Assembly (NCBI GenBank): GCA_014529385.2
Contig: CM043962.1
Span: forward strand, 150,220,647-150,284,646
Origin: Adiantum capillus-veneris
Taxonomy: Eukaryota; Streptophyta; Polypodiopsida; Polypodiales; Pteridaceae
Length of the DNA stretch: 64,000 nt
Direction of reading: 5' to 3'
Shown one piece after another: positions 54,286-64,000 of this stretch. How positions within the stretch are numbered: position 1 is the first letter of the stretch; each line of letters starts with the position of its first letter. The notes beneath the pieces are model-generated. The model was not told where the DNA came from. It was given only the letters and a program-made list of their open reading frames with translations, and did no database searches. A program made the translations under genes and the position numbers.

Positions 54286-56740
54286 TATCCCACGAATCAA
54301 TGAATTGCTGGACAAGCTACATGGTTCCAAGGTCTTCTCAAAGATAGATTTAAGATCTGGTTATTATCAAATAAGAATAAAGGAATCAAATATTCCAAAG
54401 ACAGCTTTCAACACCCGATATGGACATTTTGAGTTTATAGTAATGTCATTTGGTCTGACTAATGCTCCAGCTACATTCAATAGATTGATGCAGGATATTT
54501 TCAGGCCGTACCTAGATTACTTTGTTCTTTCTTCTTTGATGATATTCTAATCTACTCAAAGGATGAAGAAGAGCATGAAGACCACCTGAGAAAGGTGTTG
54601 GATATTCTTCAAGAACACAAGCTATATGCAAAGATGAGAAAGTGTTCATTTTTCACTCCAAGGATTGAGTATTTGGGATTTATTGTTTTGCATGAAGGAA
54701 TCTCAGTGGAGCTTGATAAAGTTCAAGACATTGTTGAATGGCCTCAACCATCAAATGCGTGAGCTTAGAGGATTCTTGGGAATCACAAGATGGTATAGGA
54801 TCTTTGATTGCTTCACCCTTGACCGATCTTCTGAAGAAAGGAGTGAAGATAAGCTGGGGACCACTACTCCAAGAAAGATTCAACCAACTCAAGCAGCATG
54901 CTACTATAGCACCGTGCCTAAAGCTACTAGATTTCAATGAGGCCTTTGAAGTCGTCACTGATCCTAGTGGAATAGCAGTTGGAGGAGTATTAGTTCAAGA
55001 AGGAAGACCAATAACTTTCACATTATGTAAGCTTAAGGTTCATGAAAAGAACTATCCCACTCATGACTCAAACTATTGGTAGTCATTCACACTCTGAAGT
55101 TGTGGAGACACTACTTATTGGGAAGGAAGTTTTGACTTATAACTAACCATAAGAGCTTAAAGTGGATTTTCACCCAAGCAATCTTGAATATGCGACAAAG
55201 GAGATGGGTAGAACTTTTGAAAGAATTTGACTTTGATATTATCTATCATCCCAGAAAAGAAAACACGGTTGCAGATTCACTCAGTCAAAAAACTTTTTTG
55301 AGCCTCATATCTATACCCAACAACCGAATCATTGAAAAGATTAAGGAAGTTGCGTTATCTGATCTAGAGTATCAAAGGCAGCTTAACCTTGTTTGATCTG
55401 GGGATTCAAATAATATACCTTCAATGTTACACTTCTCACATGATGGACCTTGTCTCTACTATAGAAATAGGTTATGTGTACCAAAGGACCCTAACTTAAA
55501 GAAGGCTATCTTATTTGAGGCCCATGATAGCCCTACTTCAGGACACCCAGGATATGCGAAGACTCTCAATGCCGTACGAAAAAGTTTCTATTGGACTGGG
55601 CAAAAGGCAAATGTTCTATGCTATGTTCGTCAATGCTTGACATGCCCAAGGATTAAAGCTGAGAGAGTTAAACTTCCCGGTAAACTTCAACATTGGACAT
55701 TCCCCAAATGAAGTGGGACTGTATAAGTATGGACTTTGTCATTGGATACCTACGATACAAGGAGGATATAATTCACTCATGGTAGTTGTTGGCGTATTCA
55801 CAAAGGTTATGCACCTCATACCTGTCAAGACAACTTTTATCGCCTCTGATATTGCGCGACTAATTTTTAAAGAGATTTTCACATTGCATGGATTGCCCAA
55901 ACGGATTGTAAGCGATTGAGATGTGAAGTTTAATTCAAACTTTTGGACCTCACTCTTCAAGGCAACTGAAACATAATTAAACTTTAGTACCGCATACCAT
56001 CCTCAATCAGATGGTCAAACAAAACACGTTAACCAAGTCATCGAAGATATTCTTAGAGCTTATTGTAGTAGAGAACCTAAGCAATGGATTCAATTTTTAC
56101 CTCTAGTGGAGTATGCTTACAATGCTTCTCATCATCAAAGCATTAGTATGACCCCATTTTGTGCCTTGTATGGTCAAGAATGTGTCTCTCCACTCAACTT
56201 TTTTGACCCTATCATCAGAGTTGAAGCATCTAAGAAGATGCTGGAAGAAATGGAAAATCAAACAAAAGCCATCCGAAGGGATATTCAGGCAGCTCAGGAT
56301 TGTCAAATGCAGTATGCGGATAGTAAGAGATCCGAAAGAAGATTCAAAGAAGGTGACAAGGTTTTTCTTTGGATTCATCCAAAGAGAAGTACCTTATCAC
56401 TTAGAAAGTACAAGAATCTTACTCCACATTATTGTGGCCCTTACAAAGTGATCAAGTGTATAGGAACCCAAGCTTACAAGTTGAAGTTGCAAGCTCACAT
56501 CAAAGTTCACGACGTATTTCATGTAAGCTTATTAAAACCCTATATTCCCAATGATAATCAACTCCTCAATAATGAACAATTTGTTATGCCTACTCAAAAT
56601 ATCTTGGAGCTCCAACCCTCTAGAATTTTAGAGTCTCGAGAGAAGATTCTTCGAAAGAGTTCTTAGAGAACACCTTATTCAGTGGCAAGACTATCCTGAA
56701 GAAGATGCAACATGGGAAGATGAAGCACCCTAAAGAAGGA
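54286..56740 (+). pseudogene. Chromovirus pol remnant with chromodomain
   Basis: It starts in mid reverse transcriptase at the CACTA-2 border with [19 protein letters not shown] and [14 protein letters not shown], then [19 protein letters not shown]. The catalytic [10 protein letters not shown] is there but in a shifted frame (near 54530). RNase H (VVTDPSGIAVGGVL), integrase zinc module (AHDSPTSGHPGYAK, CLTCPR), integrase core (GLPKRIVSD with a stop after it; STAYHPQSDGQTKHVNQ; LVEYAYNASHHQS) and the GPY part (HYCGPYKVIK, VHDVFHVSLLKPY) follow. Last, after a one-base shift near 56660, comes a chromodomain (VLREHLIQWQDYPEEDATWE), which in this lineage guides integration to heterochromatin. Stops and shifts make it inactive. 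Its 5' half is not in the window. Confidence 0.88.
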
Positions 56741-56799
56741 CTATCCTCATTTTTCTCAAGATGAGGACATCTTGAATCCCTAAGTTAGGGAGATTGAAA

Positions 56800-57476
56800 T
56801 GTACCCAACATTTTTCAATAGAAGTATTTTATTTACTTTGCAAATATTTGAGATTTGCATTTTATTAAGTCAAAGAGCATTCTAATGGAACGATCGGCTC
56901 AAAAATTGGACTTTAGAACTATTAATTATGACCCTTATTCACTTGAAAACAAAAAGGTTGAGGGAAAACTTAAGCCTCAAGCCTGTATCTAGAGATAAGA
57001 TTTGACCTTTAAGAAAGAAAGCAATTTTAGGAAAGAGAGCAATATTAGGAAAGGAGGAGTAATTTTAGAAGAGAAGTAGTACTTTTAGGAAAAGAGAGCG
57101 GAGGGTCTTAGTTTAAAAATCTTTTTTTGGAAGCCAAGATTCTCTCGAAATCGTGCATCAAAATCCGTGTTCGCAAAAAAAAAGAAAAAAGAAAAATTTT
57201 AAAAATATAACAGCCGCGAACGTGCGTGAACTTACCTCTCCTTGCTTCCCACTATTCTTAGCTGGCCTTGAGAGCCTATATAAAGACCCCTCTCCCTTCA
57301 CTTTGAGGTTACACACTCTCAGAAGCGGAAGCTCTCTTGCCTTGATGTCGGAGTTACCTTCTCTCCCTCAAGCTCTTACCCTCAAGCCATCTCCATCTCC
57401 ACCTTCTTTCTCTACCATCATCGTGCTGTCCCTCAAACTCTTGAGTTCTCTTTCTCACTTTCTCCTTTCTCTTTCA
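56800..57476 (+). repeat. Probable 3' LTR of the chromovirus
   Basis: It begins TGTACCCAACA directly after a purine-rich tract (TTAGGGAGATTGAAA) that follows pol. TATATAAA at 57277-57284 is a promoter candidate, followed by a pyrimidine-rich transcribed part (CTCTCCCTTCACTTTG). The end near 57476 (TTTCA) is uncertain, and no second LTR is in the window for comparison. Confidence 0.6.
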
Positions 57477-57900
57477 TGATACGATGGCCCCGAAGCGAGT
57501 GACTCAAATCTCGAAGGACGCTCATGTTGCTCCACCTCCAAGAAAGATATAGAGGAAGGCATCAACTACTCCAAACGTTGCTCAAGCGGAGGTATTGGTT
57601 GCGGAAGAAGTCAAAGCCATCCAACCTCAATCACGAGAGGTAGTCGAATGTGTTGCTAATCCGATAAGATGAATTTATGATTCTACATTGTTATACATGA
57701 TGACTGGTAAGTCAAGCTTAGGAATTCCCTTCAACTGTCTAGGAAAACGTGATTATATGAAACAAGCATATGATTTCTTAGAGTAGAGAAAGAATTTTTT
57801 GATTTATGGTTATTGTTTGATAAACTGTCTCTGTTTGATATTAGAAGTTGGGTAGTCATGTTTGAGAAATCAAGCCAGAAGTTGAGGCACCTTTAGATAA
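57477..57900 (+). other. Unassigned sequence with a short open frame
   Basis: ATGGCCCCGAAGCGAGTG at 57484 opens MAPKRVTQISKDAHVAPPP, then a stop, then ASTTPNVAQAEVLVAEEVKA. It may be the start of a gag or a host fragment; I do not recognise it. No other feature is seen. Confidence 0.35.
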
Positions 57901-57928
57901 AAGGGAAGTAGCCAGTATCACAGCTGGG

Positions 57929-58880
57929 GTGGGCTCACAAGTAGTGATGCCTATTCCAGAGGTAGAAGAACCGTGGACACAATCCTTATGGGAATCAATT
58001 AGAAACAAAGAAGATGGTAGTGCTACTTTACAATCAGCACCTATCCATGAGATAAACATGGATCACAAATTTTTCCCAGGAGATATACGATCTCTATACG
58101 GGGATGCCAGGTCTGTCGCATGTGAAGAGAGCAAACCATGCTCCCTAAAGACTTTGCCATCTTTCATAGGAGAACTCGAAACAAAACCGGAGGTTAAAAT
58201 GGTACCTTCTCAGTGGAAAGCCACACCAAAAACGATGGATACCAAGAGCTTGCACGAATTGATGCCTTCTCCTATACAATGCACACTTTATCTCTTAGAG
58301 CTACTAAAAATTAGACCGCATTTATGGGGCCAAATGGGCAAAAACCTGGAAAACATGGGGTTGAAAATCCCTTCACATGACCAACTTGCAGACAAAAACA
58401 TGGATGACGCCTTGCCTAAGAAGCCACAGACAAAGCCAGTACTAGTAAATAAGGTGGGTGACTACTATGAAGGAGAAGAAGGAAACACCACCTAACCACT
58501 TGAGTAAAAAGGAGTAAATACAGCTCCTATATTAGATAGTGGGGCAGGAATTGCCATTACAACCAAAGAAATATGGAAAAAATGGGAAAAGCATGCTCTT
58601 ACAAAAACTCGAATGAAACTACAATTAGTACATGGATACGTGGAGAAATCGTTCATTGAAATATTATAACAAATCATTGTATCCTCGTGTGGCATCGAAT
58701 ATGAGCATACCTTTGCCATAATGAATTTTGACGAGAGCAGAAACTTTGACATCATATTGGGCAAACCATTCATGCATCAGCTCTAAATGGTACAAGACTG
58801 GGGCTATGACTATATCTATTGAGGAAGGGGAGCCCCAAATCTCTCTCGCCCCAAGTCCATGTAAGTTATTGAATGTCGTG
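57929..58880 (+). pseudogene. Gypsy-1-family gag end and protease fragment
   Basis: The frame 57929-58495 contains LKTLPSFIGELETKP and PIQCTLYLLELLKIRPHLWG, matching the Gypsy-1 block at 17850-18060. After a stop comes LDSGAGIAITTKEIWKKW (retropepsin), KTRMKLQLVHGYVEKS, CGIEYEHTFAIMNF, ILGKPFMHQL, VQDWGYDYIY and GEPQISLAP. This copy keeps the protease frame that is shifted in Gypsy-1. It ends at about 58880, where PPR sequence takes over, so it is a truncated insertion or a recombination product. Confidence 0.75.
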
Positions 58881-58884
58881 ATGC

Positions 58885-59030
58885 CTGACACTTTGTTGAT
58901 TGACATGTATGCCGAATGTGGTGCACTTCATAAAGCACAAACATTGCTTGAGGAGCTTCCTGTCCGGGATGTCGTTTCATGGAATGCATTAGGCTCTCTA
59001 GATGAATTGCTTCGTTACTTTTTGACATAA
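58885..59030 (+). pseudogene. PPR gene fragment
   Basis: It encodes LLIDMYAECGALHKAQTLL, then EELPVRDVVSWNAL, a classical plant PLS-type pentatricopeptide repeat (about 35 residues), and then SLDELLRYFLT and a stop. PPR proteins bind organelle RNA in mitochondria or plastids, often for editing. Only about one repeat is present, joined directly to gypsy protease sequence on its left. It is a gene fragment, perhaps part of a duplicated or captured host gene. Confidence 0.75.
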
Positions 59031-59144
59031 TATTTTCCCTTTTTTTGCGATGTAATTTGTGACTAATTACATGCTAAGCACTCAAAATCGGATCTTAATC
59101 TATACTCTATATTCAGCGGAAAAGGATTCCGGCCCACCACGTGG

Positions 59145-59245
59145 CATCTGATGAGGGTACTAGACTACCATCTTTCTGCATCTGGCCTATGTGCCCTACA
59201 ACGAGGCAAAACAGTGCACAGACTGGCAAAAAAGCCTCGCTCTCC
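59145..59245 (+). pseudogene. Second PPR fragment
   Basis: One frame reads VLDYHLSASGLCALQRGKTV followed by HRLAKK, similar to the LxQGKxVH element of plant PPR proteins. It is followed by (CT)n at 59253-59287. It is not in frame with the fragment at 58885-59030. Confidence 0.5.
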
Positions 59246-59247
59246 GG

Positions 59248-59252
<5 letters not shown>

Positions 59253-59287
<35 letters not shown>
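59253..59287 (+). repeat. (CT)n microsatellite
   Basis: About 35 bp of CT. Confidence 0.95.
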
Positions 59288-59289
<2 letters not shown>

Positions 59290-59800
59290 TGAATCTAAGC
59301 CGGCGACTCACAGTGTCCAGGTGTCTTACACACAGCAGCCTTTGCTGCATTCAAAAAGAGAGCGAGAATGTGCCCTGCTTTGTGTGGGTTTGCCACAGTA
59401 TCCCCCCGGACCCCCAAAACCCCCACTCCCTCCTTGAGAACGTGCCACCATAGCATGCCCCGCTCCCCCTCTTTGCCTTGCCCGTCCATAGTGGCGTTGC
59501 CTCAACCGCATCCAAGAGAGAGAGAGAGAGAGAAAGAGAGACGATGTATCGGCCCTGTTGCCTTGGCGACTTCTGCCTCACTGAACATGCTAGCCTACGT
59601 GCTCAACCTTTGGTCTTGAGCCTAGCCAGGCATGCGCACACATGAGCGACAAGGTGCGAGCATGGACGCACAACCTGCAGGCTCATTATCGCAGGAAAAA
59701 ATCTCTCTCTTTTTCTCTCTTTACTCCCTTTAACCTTTTAACTCAAGAACTTAAAAGATTTACTCTTTTGGAGACTCTACTGAAAAATCTTCTAAGTTCT
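59290..59800. other. Unassigned sequence with short GA runs
   Basis: No gene is supported. There is a short GA run at 59514-59540 and a C/T-rich stretch at 59690-59730. Open frames here have low-complexity Ser/Leu/Arg composition. Confidence 0.4.
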
Positions 59801-59805
59801 CTCTC

Positions 59806-59839
<34 letters not shown>

Positions 59840-59860
59840 AGAAGAAGAAGAAGAAGAGAA
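59806..59860 (+). repeat. (GA)n and (GAA)n microsatellites
   Basis: GA run at 59811-59836 followed by GAA repeats to about 59858, then TTTTAACGTCGTAGGAAACT, the inverse of a motif found three times in the CACTA-2 5' region. Confidence 0.9.
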
Positions 59861-59977
59861 TTTTAACGTCGTAGGAAACTATCTCAAGAGACCTGAAAGA
59901 TCTATCCAACTTCTTTGCTGGCGACTTTCTCTATGTCTAGATTTAGGCATTGAAATTTGAGGCTGAATAGGCACAAG

Positions 59978-59979
59978 TG

Positions 59980-60061
<82 letters not shown>
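59978..60061 (+). repeat. Compound (GT)n(GA)n microsatellite
   Basis: About 46 bp of GT passing directly into about 35 bp of GA. A similar GT/GA compound is at 53821-53890. Confidence 0.95.
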
Positions 60062-60085
60062 CAACATGTACGCGGGCATACATGG

Positions 60086-60239
60086 GTTTGATCATGTAGT
60101 AGAATATACAAGGGCTCAAAACCTTGATCATGCACTAGGCGCAGGGTTCGATCATGTAGTAGAATATACATGGGTTCGATCATGTAGCAGAATATACAAG
60201 GGCTCAAAACCTTGATCATGCACTAGGCGCAGGGTTCGG
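60086..60239 (+). repeat. Short tandem duplication with TGATCA words
   Basis: A unit starting GATCATGTAGTAGAATATAC and containing ACCTTGATCATGCACTAGGC occurs twice (about 60090 and 60177), with a third partial copy (about 60150) between them. Confidence 0.85.
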
Positions 60240-60740
60240 CAATGGGCAACTTAGAAAGGGGAGGATTGAAAGAGGAGGCAGAAGTACTGACTGGCGCAGG
60301 GCTGACCACTACATAGCATAGAAAGGGGAGGATGAAGGTAGGAGGCAAAAGGTAAGGTGGTGAGTAGTGAGTAGCAGTGTTCAGAAAAAATCATTTTCAC
60401 AACCATACACAACTCCTATTTATGGATTACCAAGAGGAAATATTGAAAAATAGAGTAAATTTTTACTAATTTTACACTATTTTCCCCATAATCTGAGGAG
60501 GTTTTTTCCTTTTCCTCTTCCAAGAAATTTTTTATTTCAAAGTGGTACAATTGTAGGCAGCAATCCTACATATGCCTTATTAGATGGGAGTACAGTCGCC
60601 ACTAGCTGCCAAACGCTCAAGATGAGGGATTGAACCTTGGAACGAATGGACAACGCTTTGGGTTGTTTTCAGTGGATGCGAATCGAGGGTGTCTCATCCA
60701 CACCTTGGGCTATTTTCAGTGGATGCAAATTGAGGGTCTG
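60240..60740. other. Unassigned sequence
   Basis: No gene or clear repeat, apart from a local duplication of TTTTCAGTGGATGC at about 60666 and 60714 with flanking similarity (TTGGG, GAGGGT). Confidence 0.4.
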
Positions 60741-60749
60741 TCTCCAGAT

Positions 60750-61130
60750 GCAATGTTGTCTCATGGAGTGCATTGTGTAGGATATGTCCAACAAGGTCGA
60801 GGAGGAATATTGTTTGTCGCTTTATGGGTGCCTTGGTCGTCATGTATGCCAAATGTGATGCACTTCATAAAGCACACAAAGTATTTGAGGAGCTTCCTTT
60901 TGGGGATGTCATCTCTTGAAATGCACCTATTGCGGGGATATCCACAACTTGGGGAGGTCCACGGAATGGAAGCAGGGGTGGAAAGCATGGGGTTTCCCCT
61001 ATTCCTCGGAGATGCAACCACTTTCGCTTGCATACCGCCAACATGGCGGATACCCAAAAAGCTATAAGCAAAGACGCATGTCGGCAATTTTCACAGCCGT
61101 CACACACACATATACATGTACTCGGTGGTA
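60750..61130 (+). pseudogene. PPR pseudogene segment, first copy
   Basis: In one frame from 60838: MYAKCDALHKAHKVFEELP, then FGDVIS, a stop where W is expected (TGA 60917-60919, in VSWNA) and NAPIAGISTTWGGPRNG. It is a plant PLS-type PPR repeat with its tryptophan codon turned into a stop. Upstream sequence (LSPDAMLS near 60735) resembles the preceding repeat in another frame. It is not functional. Confidence 0.75.
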
Positions 61131-62067
61131 AGAGCGAACTAAGTGTTTCCACAAGATCTGTCACACATACGTAATTCATGCTTTTTTGATGTAGAGATCT
61201 CTTTGGGTCATTCCAAGTTTTGTTCAATTGCAAACTTGGGACTGCAATGGAATTTTATCTACTGCACTTAGTAATTTTTCGGTTTGTTTGAACGATGAAA
61301 GGTATAGGCGGGTCTCTTTGTGCCAGTGGTGGTCTTTTCAAGAACATTATATGTAACCCGTATGATTGGTTTTCCATTTTAAGACCAACACCCCTCCAGA
61401 GTTAGTTAAAGTGGAAGGTTTTGTTTGCCAACAAGGTCTAGGGGGGAGATTGTTTGTCGCTTTGTGGGTGCCTTGGTCGTCATGTATGCCAAATGTGATG
61501 CAGTTCATAAAGCACACAAAGTTTTTGAGGAGCTTCCTCTTGGGGATGTCATCTCTTGAAATGCACCTATTGAGGAGATATCCACAACTTGGGGAGGTCC
61601 ACGGAATGGAAGCAGGGGTGGCAAGCATGGGGTTTCCCTTATTCCTCGGAGATGCAACCACTTTTGCTTGCATACCGACAACATGGCGGATACCCTAAAA
61701 GTTATCTGCAAAGATGCATGTCGGAAATTGTCAGAGCCGTCACACACACATATACATGTATCGGTGGTAAGAGCGAGCTAAGTGTTTCCACAAGAGTTGT
61801 CACACATATGTAATTCATGCTTTTTTGATGTAGAGATCTCTTTGGGTCATTCCAAGTTTTGTTCAATTGCAAACTTGGGACTGCAATGGAATTTTATCTA
61901 CTGCACTTAGTAATTTTTCGGTTTGTTTGAACGATGAAAGGTATAGGCGGGTCTCTTTGTGCTAGTGGTGGTCTTTTTCAAGAACAGTATATGTAGCCCG
62001 TATGATGGGTTTTCCATTTTAAGAACAACACCCCTCCAGAGTTAGTTAAAGTGGAAGGTTTTGTTTG
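60788..62067 (+). repeat. 640-bp tandem duplication containing PPR pseudogene
   Basis: Copies 60788-61427 and 61428-62067 align base for base with few differences; equivalent codons are exactly 640 bp apart (for example GTC at 60838 and 61478). Each unit holds a PPR-derived segment and then noncoding sequence (CACACACATATACATGTA, CTCCAGAGTTAGTTAAAGTG). Confidence 0.92.
61429..61770 (+). pseudogene. PPR pseudogene segment, second copy
   Basis: It is the tandem duplicate of the first copy, with the same TGA (61557-61559) in place of the tryptophan codon and AGTTTTTGAGG for AGTATTTGAGG. The shared stop means the stop predates the duplication or was copied with it. Confidence 0.75.
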
Positions 62068-62568
62068 TAAAGGAACCAATGGTCTGTGTTCTTCGTTTAT
62101 GACATCTTACCGTAAAGAGAAAGCACTACAGCAACCTAGAAGGCATGTGGCCGGTAGAGAGCTCTTTACATGAGTGGGGTGCTTCAGAAATCTGCTTGCA
62201 CTCAGCCTTCTTATAGACTAGGGGGAGGGATTCCATAACCCTCCCAACCCACGTGGAAGAAACTAAATCAAATAGCGCGCACCACACACACACACGCACA
62301 CACACAGTGTGAGTGCCACTAAACGCAGCAAGTCATGACTATAAACACGTGCGCACACTTACGGGTCCATGTTCATGATCCATGTCAAGCAAGTTGTGAA
62401 CTGGGTTGCTGCTGGAGGATATCGAGTTTGGACTTTGCAAAAGTCGTACACATGTTCCAGATTGTTACCTGCTAAATGGGGATGGCAATGGGCATGGTAG
62501 AGAGAGAAAGGACAATCCGTATGAAATGTTTGCAAGCATAAGTGAAAATGCACAATAACTCGCACGAT

Positions 62569-62572
<4 letters not shown>
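62068..62572. other. Unassigned sequence
   Basis: No gene is supported. A short CA run at 62283-62307 is the only simple repeat. Confidence 0.45.

Positions 62573-62627
<55 letters not shown>
62573..62627 (+). repeat. (TC)n microsatellite
   Basis: About 55 bp of TC. Confidence 0.95.
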
Positions 62628-62631
<4 letters not shown>

Positions 62632-62784
62632 AACATGGAATGGAATAAATCGGCATTTGACATCATGTAAACAAGTATCATTAAATTAATTTAATTTGTG
62701 TCATAGTAAGAGCAAGCAAGACCCGCTGGTAGGCGGGTCGCGCAAGCTAGTCTATACTAATAGATAATGGGGGAGGGGATTCCG

Positions 62785-62849
<65 letters not shown>
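62785..62849 (+). repeat. Poly(C) run of 65 bases
   Basis: An unbroken C homopolymer; the minus strand is G65 and could form stacked G-quadruplexes. The length may be unreliable because long homopolymers are poorly sequenced. Confidence 0.9.
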
Positions 62850-62850
<1 letters not shown>

Positions 62851-62989
62851 ACACGCGTCATCAGCAGCATGATCCGGCAACTTCAGGCGATCTGTTGCGA
62901 GAAACTTCGGGCTACGTGAAACTTCAGGCGGTGTGCCTGCCAGGCGGCGTGAATAGTGAGACATCTAGCCAGAGAACTGAGGTGTCGGC

Positions 62990-63895
<906 letters not shown>

Positions 63896-64000
63896 TGCGC
63901 ACGCGTAGTATTGCTTTGTGAGCAATAACTTGCAATGTCACCAGTGCTTATGCGAACTCCTTTTTGGTGATGACCCAAAGTTTTCTTGCCCACCAAGCCA
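63896..64000. other. End of window, unassigned
   Basis: About 100 bp of unique sequence with no recognisable feature. Confidence 0.4.

Overview
This window reads as a repeat-dominated nuclear stretch of a large land-plant genome. The evidence is plant-type Ty1/copia and Ty3/gypsy elements (one with a chromodomain), CACTA transposons with a TNP2-type transposase, short GT-AG introns of about 70-100 bp, fragments of plant pentatricopeptide repeat (PPR) genes, and long GA/CT microsatellites. The wording of the PPR fragments (MYAECGALHKAQ, LPVRDVVSWNAL) and the microsatellite load made me think of a fern or another early-diverging lineage, but nothing here fixes the species. I see no intact conventional host gene, rRNA or tRNA.

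Layout: (1) 0.88-24.5 kb is a minus-strand Ty3/gypsy element (Gypsy-1), broken open twice. A TIR DNA transposon (1301-9282, TA target duplication) sits in its integrase, and an almost pristine copia element (Copia-1, 12650-17826, TSD TTTCT) sits between its gag and protease. The gypsy 5' leader (20.9-23.1 kb) carries a tandem array built around a perfect palindrome. (2) 24.5-35.5 kb holds a plus-strand decayed gypsy (Gypsy-2) split by a second, older copy of the same copia family (Copia-2, 28502-33728, TSD GATGC). (3) 35.5-39.1 kb has an unrecognised intron-containing gene remnant, tandem duplications and a 458-bp MITE whose ends match the 8-kb TIR transposon. (4) 39.1-42.1 kb is the 5' end of another gypsy: LTR end, primer-binding site and a second palindrome array with a three-subunit higher-order period. 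(5) 42.4-54.3 kb holds two CACTA copies in opposite orientation, each lacking a part the other keeps. (6) 54.3-57.5 kb is a chromovirus pol remnant with a broken chromodomain and a probable 3' LTR. (7) 57.5-64 kb holds a Gypsy-1-like gag/protease fragment, PPR pseudogene pieces (one duplicated in tandem, period 640 bp), dense GA/CT/GT microsatellites and a 65-base C run.

The most interesting object is the 8-kb TIR transposon at 1301-9282. Taking it out with one TA copy joins the surrounding gypsy integrase in frame, so its limits are firm. Inside it are a multi-exon transposase-like gene (CPYC motif, superfamily not identified), a gene for a histone H3-fold protein with a long divergent N-terminus (5067-5934), an intron-containing gene of unknown function on the other strand (7144-8356) and a possible fourth small gene (6190-6636). 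A transposon carrying its own H3-like gene would be unusual; the MITE at 37674-38131 suggests that the family has been mobile in this genome.

Limits: exon structures were read by eye, several genes carry frame breaks, superfamily names for unrecognised transposases are deliberately withheld, and outer ends of some gypsy LTRs are approximate.
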